A DNA stretch of 37,615 nt from Pseudomonadota bacterium (GCA_021780395.1 JAJXYU010000248.1:1-37615), one strand, 5' to 3'; counted from the first letter of the stretch, positions 1 through 8,699 are shown. The notes: generated by a model not told the origin, from the sequence alone. Program-made: numbers and translations.

Positions 1-132
<132 letters not shown>

Positions 133-158
133 TCCGCCCCGCGCGGGGCTCGGGGACA

Positions 159-185
159 CGGCACGGGACGGAACGTCCCGTGCCG
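159..185. terminator. 12-bp perfect hairpin between convergent hppA and cysE
   Basis: Bases 159-170 and 174-185 are perfect inverted repeats (CGGCACGGGACG and its complement) around a GAA loop. A second, 12-base palindrome CCCCGCGCGGGG lies at 137-148. The hairpin sits between two convergent stop codons, where a bidirectional terminator is expected. Neither side has a U-tract, so it is not a textbook intrinsic terminator; it could instead block exonucleases or pause polymerase. Confidence 0.5.
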
Positions 186-232
186 CCTCCGCCGGTCCCG
201 GATCGGTCGTCCGCGATCGCGGACGCCGCGTC

Positions 233-1201
233 TCAAATGTCGAAGAACGCTGCGTCCAACGGCAACACCGGGTCGCGAACCGCGACCCGCAACTCCGGCT
301 CCTTCAGCGACACGCGCGAACGCGGCGGCACGCTGTGCGCGAGGAACACCGAGCCGCCGATCACGCTGTCCGTGCCGACCACCGTACCGCCGCCGAGCAC
401 GGTCGCGTTCGCATAGAGCGTCACCCCGTCCTCGACCGTCGGATGGCGCTTGCGGCCGCGGATGATCTGGCCGTCTGCGTCGCGCGGGAACGAGAGCGCG
501 CCGAGCGTGACGCCTTGATAGAGCTTCACGCGCGCGCCGATCTCGGTGGTCTCGCCGATCACCACCCCGGTCGCGTGATCGATGAAGAACTCCGGACCGA
601 TGCGCGCGCCGGGATGGATGTCGCATCCGGTACGCGAATGCGCCCATTCGGTCATGATCCGCGCGATCATCGGGACCCCGAGCGTGTGCAGCTCGTGGGC
701 GATCCGGTACACGCTGACGGCGAGCACCCCGGGATATGCGAGGATGATCTCGTCGAGGCTCGTCGCCGCCGGATCGCCGTCGTACGCGGCTTGCACGTCA
801 CGGACCAGCATCCCGCGGATCGCCGGCAGCCTCGCCAGGAACGCCTGGGTCAGCTGCCGGGCGCGGGGCGCGCACTCACCGCCCGGCGGCGCCTCGCCGT
901 CGCCGGCGTCGCGCTCGCGCCCGTAGCACAGGCACTGCTCGATCTCCCGCTCGAGCATTGGCGCGAGTCGTGCGAGGATCTCCTCGATGCGCATCCCGAG
1001 GTTCTCGTGATCCGACCCCCGGGGCCCGAAGTATCCCGGATACAGCAGATCGAGGATCGTCTTCAGGATCTCCACGATCGCCGCGCGCGACGGCAGATAG
1101 TGCTTCGAGACGCAGACCGCGCGCGGATCGTCGCGAAACGCGCGCGATAGCGCCTCGGTCACGCGCCGCCGAGCCGCCTCGGGGGGGTCCGGGTCCGTCA
1201 T
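233..1201 (-). CDS. cysE: Serine O-acetyltransferase (long SATase form)
   Basis: Transfers acetyl from acetyl-CoA to serine, the first step of cysteine synthesis; 322 aa, cytoplasmic. An N-terminal helical SATase region (about residues 1-180) is followed by a left-handed beta-helix of hexapeptide repeats. The family motif DIHPGARIG..FIDHATGVVIGET is intact, with the two expected histidines at 196 and 209. The protein ends in isoleucine (..AFFDI), the residue that in known serine acetyltransferases inserts into the CysK active site to form the cysteine synthase complex. A longer open frame runs upstream, but the ATG at 1201 is chosen because the upstream part lies inside cysK and has no family similarity. 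It starts 16 bases after the cysK stop, with a GGAG about 10 bases upstream, so the two are surely one transcript. Confidence 0.95.
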   Translation of the reverse strand: MTDPDPPEAARRRVTEALSRAFRDDPRAVCVSKHYLPSRAAIVEILKTILDLLYPGYFGPRGSDHENLGMRIEEILARLAPMLEREIEQCLCYGRERDAGDGEAPPGGECAPRARQLTQAFLARLPAIRGMLVRDVQAAYDGDPAATSLDEIILAYPGVLAVSVYRIAHELHTLGVPMIARIMTEWAHSRTGCDIHPGARIGPEFFIDHATGVVIGETTEIGARVKLYQGVTLGALSFPRDADGQIIRGRKRHPTVEDGVTLYANATVLGGGTVVGTDSVIGGSVFLAHSVPPRSRVSLKEPELRVAVRDPVLPLDAAFFDI

Positions 1202-1217
1202 TGCCGCCGCGCTCCGA

Positions 1218-2201
1218 TCAGCCGACCGCCTGCATCTTCTCGACCTCGTCGAACAAGCCTTCGAACAGCGCGCCCGACAGGTACCGCTCGCCCGCGTCGG
1301 GGAGGATTGCGACGATCGTCTTGCCGCGCTGCGCCGGCTCTTGAGCGAGCCGCAGCGCGACCGCCATCGCAGCACCGCAGGAGATCCCGCACAGAATCCC
1401 CTCCTCGCGGGCGAGACGGCGGGCGATCGCGATCGCGTCCTCGTTACTGACCAGCTCGGCGCGGTCGACGAGCGTGAGATCCAGGTTGCGAGGAATGAAG
1501 CCGGCGCCGAGGCCCTGGATCTTGTGCGATGCAGGCGTCAGCGGCTGGCCCGCGAGCGTCTGGCTGATCACCGGCGACAGCGCCGGCTCCACGGCGACCG
1601 TGGCGATCGGCTTGCCGCGCGTCTTCTTGATGTACCGCGACACGCCGGTCAACGTCCCGCCGGTGCCGACGCCGGACACCAGCACGTCGATCTGCCCGTC
1701 GGTGTCGTCCCAGATCTCCGGACCGGTCGTCGTCTCGTGGATGCCCGGATTCGCAGGATTGTCGAATTGTCGCATCAACAGGTATTTCTGTGGATCCGCT
1801 GCCGCGAGTTCCTCCGCCTTCGCGATCGCCCCCTTCATCCCCTTCGCGCCGGGCGTCAGGATCAGGCGTGCGCCGAGCGCGACCAGGACCTTGCGCCGCT
1901 CCATGCTCATCGTCTCGGGCATCGTGAGCACGCACCCGTAGCCGCGAGCCGCGGCCGCGAACGCGAGTGCGATGCCGGTATTGCCGCTGGTCGCCTCCAC
2001 GATCGACATCCCGGGCTTCAGCACGCCGCGCGCCTCCGCGTCCCAGACCATCGCGGCGCCGATCCGGCACTTGACCGAATAGGCGGGGTTGCGTCCCTCG
2101 ATCTTCGCCAGGACCGTCGCGCCCGCGCCCGCGGTCAAACGGTTGATGCGCACGAGCGGCGTGCGGCCGATGGATCGGGTGTTGTCCTCGAAAATCTGCA
2201 T
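1218..2201 (-). CDS. cysK: Cysteine synthase A (O-acetylserine sulfhydrylase)
   Basis: PLP enzyme of 327 aa that converts O-acetylserine and sulfide to cysteine in the cytoplasm. The PLP lysine is K44 in [11 protein letters not shown], the substrate loop is TSGNTG at 71-76, and the phosphate-binding loop is [10 protein letters not shown] at about 177-186. The KCRIG form of the lysine motif is the CysK type rather than CysM. The ATG at 2201 is chosen over an upstream in-frame alternative start (2240) because [17 protein letters not shown] aligns with the family N-terminus and is preceded by a GAGGTG ribosome site about 4 bases upstream. First gene of a cysK-cysE pair, which makes consecutive enzymes that also bind each other. 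Upstream lies a 128-base spacer with repeated CCATAACC boxes (see 2286-2323). Confidence 0.96.
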   Translation of the reverse strand: MQIFEDNTRSIGRTPLVRINRLTAGAGATVLAKIEGRNPAYSVKCRIGAAMVWDAEARGVLKPGMSIVEATSGNTGIALAFAAAARGYGCVLTMPETMSMERRKVLVALGARLILTPGAKGMKGAIAKAEELAAADPQKYLLMRQFDNPANPGIHETTTGPEIWDDTDGQIDVLVSGVGTGGTLTGVSRYIKKTRGKPIATVAVEPALSPVISQTLAGQPLTPASHKIQGLGAGFIPRNLDLTLVDRAELVSNEDAIAIARRLAREEGILCGISCGAAMAVALRLAQEPAQRGKTIVAILPDAGERYLSGALFEGLFDEVEKMQAVG

Positions 2202-2285
2202 GGTGCACCTCGTGGCGCCGCGCCTTCGGCGGCAGCGCATGTGATGAAAGCAGGGATTTTCCCTCTTGGCTAGGCGGCTTGCACA

Positions 2286-2323
2286 ATAGCCAGTGGTTAT
2301 GGGGAACTGCCGGCCGGTTATGG
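2286..2323 (-). promoter_or_regulatory. Candidate operator upstream of cysK: CCATAACC direct repeats
   Basis: On the minus strand CCATAACC occurs at 2323-2316 and again at 2302-2295, 21 bases apart (two helical turns). The downstream copy is also one arm of an imperfect dyad, ATAACC-ACT-GGCTAT (2300-2286). They lie just upstream of a weak TTGTGC (2284-2279). The placement suits a transcription activator for cysK-cysE, possibly a LysR-type regulator such as CysB, but I cannot match a known consensus. Confidence 0.3.
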
Positions 2324-2329
2324 CGCCGA

Positions 2330-4627
2330 TCAGCCCGGCGTCGGCGCCATTGCGAGCGGCTGGGGTCGCCCGATCGCGAAGCCCTGGACGAAGTCGATCC
2401 CCATCCGCTTGACCGCCTCGAGCGAGCCCTGATCCTCGACCTGTTCCGCGACGACCCGGAAATTGAGCGTCCGCGACAGGTCGACCATCGCGGCGACCAT
2501 CGCTTGATTGACCGCGTCGTCCGCCAGATTGCGAATGAACGACCCGTCGATCTTCAGATAGTCCATCGGCAGCGTCCGCAGGTTCGCGAACGAGCTCAGG
2601 CCGCTACCGAAGTCGTCGAGCGCGAACTCGCAGCCCATCCCGTGCAGCACCTCGACGAAGCGGCGAGCATGGTCGAGGTTCGCGACGACGGAGCTCTCGG
2701 TGACCTCGAAGCACAGGTCCCCCGGCACCGCGCCGGTATGATCGAAGCAGTCGACGACGAATTCGAGGAAGCTGGCGTCGCCGAGGGTCTGGCCGGCGAC
2801 GTTGATCGCAACGCTCCGCCCCGGCGGTAGCCGCAGCGCGCCGCGGCCGAGCGCGGACAACACCGCCTGCACCACCCAGCGATCGACGTGAGGCATCAAG
2901 CGATACCGTTCGGCCGCGCGGATGAACTCCGCGGGCTGCGCGTTCGTCTTGCCGCCCGGGCGCAAGCGCAACAGCACCTCGAGCGCGGGTCCGCGCACGC
3001 CGTCCCGCTGCGCGTGCACGATCGGCTGGAAATAGAGCTCGAACGAGTCGTTGCGCAGCGCATTCTGCAGCACCTGGAGCCATTGGATCTCGCCGCTCTG
3101 GCGGGCGGAGGCCTCCTCGCGCGCGGAATAGACGTGGACTTTCACGCCCCCCTGCTTCTTCGCGATGTAGCACGCCGAATCGGCAGCGTTGAGCGCATCC
3201 TCGATCGTCGTCGCGTCGCGGCCGATCTCGACCAGACCGACGCTCACGCCGATGTTGAAGATCTTGTCGCGCCGAACGAAACGGTAGTCGTTCACCGAGC
3301 GCACGACGTCGTCGGCGATCTGCCGCGCCTTGTCGAGCGGACAGCCGGTGAGCAGCAGCGCGAACTCGTCGCCGCCGATCCGGCCGACGGTATCGGAATC
3401 GCGCACCGCATCCTTGATCAATGCGGCGACCTCGCGCAGCAGGTTGTCGCCGGCCGAGTGCCCGCACGTGTCGTTGACGACCTTGAAGCGATCGAGATCG
3501 AGGTATGCGAGGGCATGTGCGACGTCGCCCTGGCGCGCCGAATCGATCGCCTCCTGCAGCCGCCGTTCGAACTCGCGGCGGTTCACGAGACCGGTGAGCG
3601 CGTCGTGGCTGGCCTGGTAGCTCATTTGCCGGGTGAGGCCCCGCCATTCGCTCGCGTCGTGCAGCACGATCACCGCTCCGGCGGTATCCCCGGCATCGCC
3701 CTGCAGCGGTGCGACGCTGATCTCGACCGAGCGCTCCGCGGCGCCGCTCGCCGGTACGAGCACCGTGCGCTTGCCGACCGCGAGACGCTGTCCGGTCGCG
3801 AGCACCTTGCGCACCGGATCGGTGATCGCCTGCCGGTCCGTCTCCTCGACCAGCGTCGCCGCATCCGCCAGGGACTTGCCGAGGAGATCATCCGCGGGCG
3901 CACCGAGCAGTTGGGCGGCCGCCTGGTTCGCGTAGTCGATCCGGCCCTCCGCGTCGACCGTGAGGACCGCCTGCCCCATCGCGTCGAGGGTCGCGAGCGC
4001 CCGCGGGCGCGGCGCCTCGTTCCGGTCCTCGGGCAGCATCTCGATCGCGGTCAGCAACAGCACCGGTTCGCCGGCGTTGTCGATCAGCGCGCTCGACAGC
4101 TCGACGCGGGTGACCTGGCCCTGGGCGCCGATCAGCTCCACTTCGTAGCGCTCCGCCGCCGGCTGCCCGTCCAGCCGGCGCTCGAGGTTCTGCTGGACGA
4201 GTTCCACGTACTCCGGCGCGACGAAATTCGCGAGCGGCTGGCCGATCACCTGGTCGCGGCCGGTGCCGAGCAGCGCCAGGAACCGTGGATTCGCGAACAA
4301 GATGCGTTCGCGGGTGACGACGACCGCTTCGTGCACGGACTCGACCAGCCGCTGGAAGAGCTGTTCGCGATCGTGCGAGCGCGCGCCGCGACGCTCCAGG
4401 TTCTCGAGCAGCTGGTTCACCGCCCCGCCGAGTTCCTCGACGCGGGCGCCGTGGCCTTCGACCGGCACCCGGGCGGAGGGCTCGGCATCCTGGGTCATCC
4501 GGCGGATCCGGCGGGAGATGGCTTCGATCGCCCGGGCCTCGCGCCGGCGGCGCGCGTGCAGGACCCCGAGCCACACGGCGAGGAGCGCCGTGCTCGCGAG
4601 CCACAACCAGCTAGACGATGAGCTCAA
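2330..4627 (-). CDS. Membrane-anchored PAS-PAS-GGDEF-EAL cyclic-di-GMP protein
   Basis: 765 aa. Order: one N-terminal membrane helix (about 7-24), a HAMP-like linker (about 25-80), two PAS-like domains (about 90-195 and 205-325), a GGDEF diguanylate cyclase domain (about 335-500) and an EAL phosphodiesterase domain (about 512-760). The cyclase motif is an intact GGDEF at 418-422, with the inhibitory RxxD site at 409-412 exactly five residues before it. In the EAL domain the signature is EVL (550-552), but the metal/catalytic residues are kept: N609, E641, DD 671-672, K692 and E728. Both activities are therefore possible. The start is a TTG at 4627: no in-frame ATG lies nearby, and GAGGGA sits about 6 bases upstream. 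Single-gene unit; PAS ligand unknown. Confidence 0.9.
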   Translation of the reverse strand: MSSSSSWLWLASTALLAVWLGVLHARRRREARAIEAISRRIRRMTQDAEPSARVPVEGHGARVEELGGAVNQLLENLERRGARSHDREQLFQRLVESVHEAVVVTRERILFANPRFLALLGTGRDQVIGQPLANFVAPEYVELVQQNLERRLDGQPAAERYEVELIGAQGQVTRVELSSALIDNAGEPVLLLTAIEMLPEDRNEAPRPRALATLDAMGQAVLTVDAEGRIDYANQAAAQLLGAPADDLLGKSLADAATLVEETDRQAITDPVRKVLATGQRLAVGKRTVLVPASGAAERSVEISVAPLQGDAGDTAGAVIVLHDASEWRGLTRQMSYQASHDALTGLVNRREFERRLQEAIDSARQGDVAHALAYLDLDRFKVVNDTCGHSAGDNLLREVAALIKDAVRDSDTVGRIGGDEFALLLTGCPLDKARQIADDVVRSVNDYRFVRRDKIFNIGVSVGLVEIGRDATTIEDALNAADSACYIAKKQGGVKVHVYSAREEASARQSGEIQWLQVLQNALRNDSFELYFQPIVHAQRDGVRGPALEVLLRLRPGGKTNAQPAEFIRAAERYRLMPHVDRWVVQAVLSALGRGALRLPPGRSVAINVAGQTLGDASFLEFVVDCFDHTGAVPGDLCFEVTESSVVANLDHARRFVEVLHGMGCEFALDDFGSGLSSFANLRTLPMDYLKIDGSFIRNLADDAVNQAMVAAMVDLSRTLNFRVVAEQVEDQGSLEAVKRMGIDFVQGFAIGRPQPLAMAPTPG

Positions 4628-4797
4628 TTCATCCCTCGCGCTCGATGACTCCTGTCCCTGGCGCTATCTCGCCCCGAGTCGTGGATCACCCCTGGAATCA
4701 TCGTGTCCCAGAGGATAGCGCAGGCCGTGGCGCCGCTTGCGTAAATTGACCATAATCAGCGTCATCGAAGCCTTTATTTGCAGCGAGCGAGACACCG

Positions 4798-5448
4798 ATG
4801 GATACCCGAGCCGCCCGACGACAGATGGTCGATCAACAGATCCGCACCTGGGACGTGCTCGACGCGCGGGTGCTCGATGCGATCGCCGCGATTCCGCGCG
4901 AAGCGTTCGTGCCGGCGGCGTACCGCGCCGTCGCGTTCGCGGACGCACCGATCCCGATCGGCCTCGGCCAGACGATGCTCGCGCCGAAGCTCCACGGCCG
5001 GATCCTGCAGGCGCTCGAGGTGACGCCGGCGGACTCGGCGCTCGAGGTCGGCACGGGCACGGGCTATTTGGCCGCCTGCCTGTCCAGGCTCGCCGCAAGA
5101 ACCCGATCGATCGACATCCATCCGCAGTTCATCGATCAGGCGCGCACGACGCTCGCGGCGCTGCCGCTCGCCCCGATCGCGCTCGCGGTGCGCGACGCGT
5201 TCTCGCCGGAAACGCTCGGCGAGTACGACGTGATCGCGCTGACCGGATCGATGCCGCGATACGACGCGCGGTTCGAGCGCGCACTCGCGATCGGCGGTCG
5301 CCTGTTCGCGATCGTCGGGACGGCACCGGTGATGGAAGCGATCCTGGTACGGCGGGTCGGGACCGACGAGTGGGTCCGCGAGAGCCTGTTCGAGACGGTG
5401 ATCGATCCGTTGATCGGTGCGCCCGCAGCGGAAAAGTTCGTGTTTTGA
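4798..5448 (+). CDS. pcm: Protein-L-isoaspartate O-methyltransferase family protein
   Basis: 216 aa SAM-dependent methyltransferase of the PCMT family, which methylates isoaspartyl residues so that damaged proteins can be repaired. The N-terminal VDQQIRTWDVLDARVLDAI and PREAFVP segments, the GLGQTMLAPKLHG motif and the SAM loop ALEVGTGTGYLAACLS (about 81-96) are family hallmarks. In many proteobacteria this branch lacks some catalytic residues of E. coli Pcm, so methyltransferase activity is likely but the exact substrate is inferred. ATG at 4798 with only a weak upstream AG-rich site. The stop overlaps the start of the rhodanese gene (TGATG), indicating translational coupling. A CATAAT at 4751-4756 could be a -10 box, but its -35 is poor. 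Confidence 0.88.
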   Translation: MDTRAARRQMVDQQIRTWDVLDARVLDAIAAIPREAFVPAAYRAVAFADAPIPIGLGQTMLAPKLHGRILQALEVTPADSALEVGTGTGYLAACLSRLAARTRSIDIHPQFIDQARTTLAALPLAPIALAVRDAFSPETLGEYDVIALTGSMPRYDARFERALAIGGRLFAIVGTAPVMEAILVRRVGTDEWVRESLFETVIDPLIGAPAAEKFVF

Positions 5449-5771
5449 TGGTTACCGGCATCACGCCGGAGGAAGTCCTCGAACGTCGCGGGCGCGGCGA
5501 GCCGATCGTGCTCGTCGACGTACGCGAACCCTGGGAAACCGCGTTCGCGTCCGTGCCCTGCGAGCATCATCGGATCCCGATGGGCCAGATCGCCGATCGC
5601 GTCGGCGAGCTCGATCCGAACGCGGTCACGGTCGTGATCTGCCACGCGGGCGTTCGCAGCCTCGCGGTCGCGCACTTTCTCGCGCGTCGCGGATTCGCGG
5701 CCGTGCTCAATCTGACCGGCGGGATCGACGCCTGGTCGATCCGCGTGGATCCGTCGATCCCTCGCTATTGA
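5448..5771 (+). CDS. Single-domain rhodanese-like sulfurtransferase
   Basis: 107 aa. A complete rhodanese fold: LVDVREPWE at about 22-30, the active-site loop CHAGVRS with catalytic Cys65, and the C-terminal NLTGGIDAWS at about 88-97. Such proteins transfer sulfane sulfur to thiols or cyanide; the physiological acceptor is not known. The ATG at 5448 overlaps the pcm stop (shared A in TGATG); the longer in-frame opening upstream is only a shadow of pcm. Pcm-rhodanese pairs are common in gammaproteobacteria, often next to tolC and waaA. Its last 7 bases overlap the 3' end of the convergent waaA gene. Confidence 0.9.
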   Translation: MVTGITPEEVLERRGRGEPIVLVDVREPWETAFASVPCEHHRIPMGQIADRVGELDPNAVTVVICHAGVRSLAVAHFLARRGFAAVLNLTGGIDAWSIRVDPSIPRY

Positions 5772-7060
5772 CGAGGGATCGGGCGGTCGCCGTGGCCCGG
5801 ATCCAACCAGGGATCCAGCCACTCGACCAGCCGCGCGACGCTGCCGCGCTGCATCGCAACCGTCCGGCGTCCGATCGCGCCGATGCGCGTGCGCTCCGCC
5901 GGATCCGTGAGCCATCGGGCGAGCTGTGCCGCGAGTTCGACCGAATCGGCGACGATTCGTGCGGCGCCGGCCGTGGTCAGGAGCGCCGCGACCTCCCGTC
6001 CATTGTCGATCGACGGCCCGGTCAGCACCGGCACGCCGACCGCCGCGGGCTCGAGCAGGTTGTGGCCGCCGACCGGAACGAGGCTCCCGCCGACGAACGC
6101 GGCGTCCGCCGCGGCGTAGTACAGAGCGAGTTCACCGATCGTGTCGAGCAGCAGCACGGGAACCGAGGACGCCGCCGGTCCGTCGCGGCTGCGCCGCACG
6201 TAGCGCCAGCCGGCGGCATCCAGGAGCGCAGCGACCGCATCGAAGCGCGGCGGATGCCGTGGCGCGAGGACCAGCAGGGCGTCCGGCACGGTGCGCAGCA
6301 GCTCACGGTGCGCATCGAGCACCGCCTGCTCCTCGCCGGCATGGGTGCTGCCCGCGACCCAGATCGGGCGCGCCCCGAGATCGCCGGCTCGCAGAGCGCT
6401 CGCTCGGGAGGGCAGGTCCGGATCGATCTCGAGATCGAATTTCACGTTCCCGAGGACGCAGGTTCGTGCCGGATCCGCGCCGATCTGGCGAAATCGCTCC
6501 GCGTCGGCCTCGCTCTGCGCGGCGATCGCGACGCCGGGGCCGAACAGGTCGCGAATCAGCGCGCCGCCGCGTCGGTAACGCGCGACGGATCGGGCGGAGA
6601 GCCGCGCGCTCGCGAGCACCAGCGGGATCCTGCGGCGCGAGCACGCCTCGAACAAGGTCGGCCAGAGTTCGGTCTCCATGATCACGCCGAGCGTCGGGCG
6701 CACGCGATCGAGGAAGCGCGCGACGGCGCGCGGCGTGTCGTAGGGCAGATAGCGCACGTCGGCGCCGTCGCCGAAGGAACTGCGCGCCTTCGCCCGTCCG
6801 GTCGGTGTCGCGGTCGTGATCACGAGGCCGTACCCCGGGTGCCGTTCGCGCAGCGCGCGCACCAGCGGGACGGCCGCCGCGACCTCCCCGAGCGACACCG
6901 CGTGCAACCAGATCGCAGCGCCCGCGGCGCGCGGCGGCCCGAGGCCGAAACGCTCGGCGAATCCCGAGCGGTAGGCCGGGTCGCGAATCGCCCGCAACAG
7001 CGTGACCGCGGCGGCGAGCGGGGCGAGGATCCGGATCAGCACGCGGTAGACCGGTCGCAT
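5765..7060 (-). CDS. waaA: 3-deoxy-D-manno-octulosonic acid (Kdo) transferase
   Basis: 431 aa, inner-membrane-associated GT-B glycosyltransferase that adds Kdo from CMP-Kdo to lipid IVA, starting the LPS inner core. An N-terminal membrane-anchor helix (about 5-25) precedes the acceptor domain. WLHAVSLGEV holds the catalytic glutamate (E59). The donor domain shows PIWVAGSTHAGEE, LAPRHPPRF and the conserved VGGSLVPVGGHNLLEP block, all canonical for WaaA. The ATG at 7060 lies 14 bases after the kdkA stop, with GAGATTCGG just before it, so kdkA and waaA form one unit. The TAG stop lies inside the last codons of the convergent rhodanese gene. A partner KdkA suggests a WaaA that transfers a single Kdo, which is inference. 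Confidence 0.95.
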   Translation of the reverse strand: MRPVYRVLIRILAPLAAAVTLLRAIRDPAYRSGFAERFGLGPPRAAGAAIWLHAVSLGEVAAAVPLVRALRERHPGYGLVITTATPTGRAKARSSFGDGADVRYLPYDTPRAVARFLDRVRPTLGVIMETELWPTLFEACSRRRIPLVLASARLSARSVARYRRGGALIRDLFGPGVAIAAQSEADAERFRQIGADPARTCVLGNVKFDLEIDPDLPSRASALRAGDLGARPIWVAGSTHAGEEQAVLDAHRELLRTVPDALLVLAPRHPPRFDAVAALLDAAGWRYVRRSRDGPAASSVPVLLLDTIGELALYYAAADAAFVGGSLVPVGGHNLLEPAAVGVPVLTGPSIDNGREVAALLTTAGAARIVADSVELAAQLARWLTDPAERTRIGAIGRRTVAMQRGSVARLVEWLDPWLDPGHGDRPIPRQ

Positions 7061-7074
7061 CGTCCGAATCTCGA

Positions 7075-7878
7075 TCAGCCGTCCGCCGGCCGCGCGGCGG
7101 CGCGCTCCGACGCATACGCGCCGAGGAGGGCGCGCCAGCCGGCGTCGAATTCCCGCAGCACGCGATCCGCCCCGATCTTGCGCAGCGAACGCCGCAAGCG
7201 CCGCAGGTTGCGCAGCGTCCAGCGCCCGTCCGCGAGCACGCGGCCGCGGTCGAAGTCGATGAAACTGACGTGGCCCGCGCCGTCGACGAGCACGTTGTGC
7301 GCGTTCAGATCCGCGTGATCCACCCCTTCACGGTGCAACCTTGCGATCGCGGCGCCGAGCGCGCTCCACAGCGCGGGCGGGAGTTCTCCGTCGGTCAGCC
7401 GCTCGCTGAGCGGTCGCGCATCCGGGATCCGGGCGGTGATCAGGTCGCAGCGGTAGAACGGACCCTCGCGCCGGTAGCGAGCCGCGACCGGTCGCGGCAC
7501 GGGCAGCCCGCGTCGCCACAGCCGATCGAGGAGTCGCCACTCGGCGAACGCGCGCACGCGGTCCTCGCCGGTCCACAGGTACCGATCCGCGAGGAAGCGC
7601 GCGACGAACCCGCCGCGGCGATAGTGACGCAACACCCAGGAGCGGCTCTCGTCGCCGACGAACCAGGTCGCGCCGCGACCGCGCGCCGCCGGGACCGCGG
7701 TCGCGCGGCGCGACCACTGCTGCGGATCGAAGATCGCATCGGCCGCCGCCTTCGCCCACTCCGGCGCATTCGCCTCGTCGGCGAGCATCGCACCCGCGGC
7801 GGTCACGATGCGCCGGCCGGATCCCCTGATGATGTTCGACTCCCCCTCGGACAGCGGCACGGGGTTCGAGTCTAGCAT
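7075..7878 (-). CDS. kdkA: 3-deoxy-D-manno-octulosonic acid (Kdo) kinase
   Basis: 267 aa. Phosphorylates the Kdo residue on lipid A at the 4-position, using ATP at the cytoplasmic face. It is a small kinase of the lipopolysaccharide-kinase/RIO-like fold: the catalytic loop is HADLNAHN at 188-195 and the metal-binding segment is FIDFD at 206-210. SWVLRHYRRGG at about 80-90 matches the conserved KdkA N-lobe. The open frame extends upstream to 8193, but that part is the antisense of the divergent DUF6165 gene, so the ATG at 7878 is used. First gene of kdkA-waaA. A 60-base divergent intergenic region separates it from the DUF6165 gene. Confidence 0.93.
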   Translation of the reverse strand: MLDSNPVPLSEGESNIIRGSGRRIVTAAGAMLADEANAPEWAKAAADAIFDPQQWSRRATAVPAARGRGATWFVGDESRSWVLRHYRRGGFVARFLADRYLWTGEDRVRAFAEWRLLDRLWRRGLPVPRPVAARYRREGPFYRCDLITARIPDARPLSERLTDGELPPALWSALGAAIARLHREGVDHADLNAHNVLVDGAGHVSFIDFDRGRVLADGRWTLRNLRRLRRSLRKIGADRVLREFDAGWRALLGAYASERAAARPADG

Positions 7879-7938
7879 CACGAAGGCCGCCTTTTTCGCT
7901 AGAATCCCGGGCTTTCCTACCCGATGCGCGGAGCGCGG

Positions 7939-8349
7939 ATGAACCCGATTTCGGTGCCGGTGTCGCCCGGCGAACTGATCGACAAGATCACGATCCTCGA
8001 GATCAAGTCGGCACGCATGGCCGACCCGGGCAAGCTCGCGAACGTGCGCCACGAGCTCGACGAGCTGCGACGTGCCTGGACGGCATCGGACTACGGGCAG
8101 ACCGACGTCGCGGCGGATCAGGCCGCGCTGTACGCGGTGAACGAGCGCCTGTGGCGCATCGAGGACGACATCCGTGCGAAGGAACGCGCGCAAGCATTCG
8201 ACCGGGAGTTCATCGAGCTCGCCCGGTCCGTCTATTTCGAGAACGACGAGCGCGCCGCGATCAAGCGACGCATCAACACGCGGCTCGGTTCGGCGCTGGT
8301 CGAGGAGAAGTCCTATCGGGACTACCGCGGCGACGGCGTCCGCGGCTAG
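7939..8349 (+). CDS. DUF6165 family protein of unknown function
   Basis: 136 aa, no signal peptide or membrane helix, highly charged and mostly helical. The N-terminus VSPGELIDKITILEIKSARM is typical of the DUF6165 family as I recall it; no biochemical function is known to me. The ATG at 7939 is preferred over an in-frame ATG at 7924 because GGAGCGCGG sits directly upstream and the family starts near MNPISVPVSPGEL. TAGAAT at 7900-7905 is a plausible -10 box without a clear -35. It is transcribed away from kdkA-waaA, so a link to LPS core assembly is possible but rests on position alone. Confidence 0.78.
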   Translation: MNPISVPVSPGELIDKITILEIKSARMADPGKLANVRHELDELRRAWTASDYGQTDVAADQAALYAVNERLWRIEDDIRAKERAQAFDREFIELARSVYFENDERAAIKRRINTRLGSALVEEKSYRDYRGDGVRG

Positions 8350-8393
8350 CTGGCCGCGGACCCCTCACCGGGAGCGGCGGGAGGTGCCGCGTC

Positions 8394-8618
8394 TCAGTGC
8401 GCCGGACCCCGGTCGAGCGTGTATTCGGCGCCACAGTACGGGCACTTCGCCCACCCGGTCGCCTCGATCGCGAGGTACACGCGCGGGTGGGAATTCCACA
8501 GCGACATCCCCGGCATCGGGCACGACAGCGGCAGGTCCGCTGCGGTGACCGTGTATCGGTGCTCCGCGTTCGGCTGGATCAGCCGGTGCTTCGATTCCTC
8601 CGCGATCATCGCCGACAT
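8394..8618 (-). CDS. Small CHCC zinc-finger domain protein
   Basis: 74 aa. Zinc ligands are spaced as in the CHCC zinc-finger family (zf-CHCC, related to the NDUFS6 subunit of mitochondrial complex I): C33, H44, C59 and C62, in the pattern LSCPMPG..SHPRVYL..KCPYCGAEY. The family is widespread in proteobacteria as a stand-alone cytoplasmic protein of unclear role; iron-sulfur or respiratory assembly is an inference from the eukaryotic homologue. ATG at 8618 with a good GGAGA about 7 bases upstream. It lies 81 bases downstream of glnE on the same strand and may be read through from it or from its own promoter. Confidence 0.85.
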   Translation of the reverse strand: MSAMIAEESKHRLIQPNAEHRYTVTAADLPLSCPMPGMSLWNSHPRVYLAIEATGWAKCPYCGAEYTLDRGPAH

Positions 8619-8699
8619 CGCTTGCTCTCCACGTCGTCTGCCGAACGGTCCGGACCGCGATTTTGCGCGCGCGGGCGGCGGACCGCAATGCGCCGCGGC

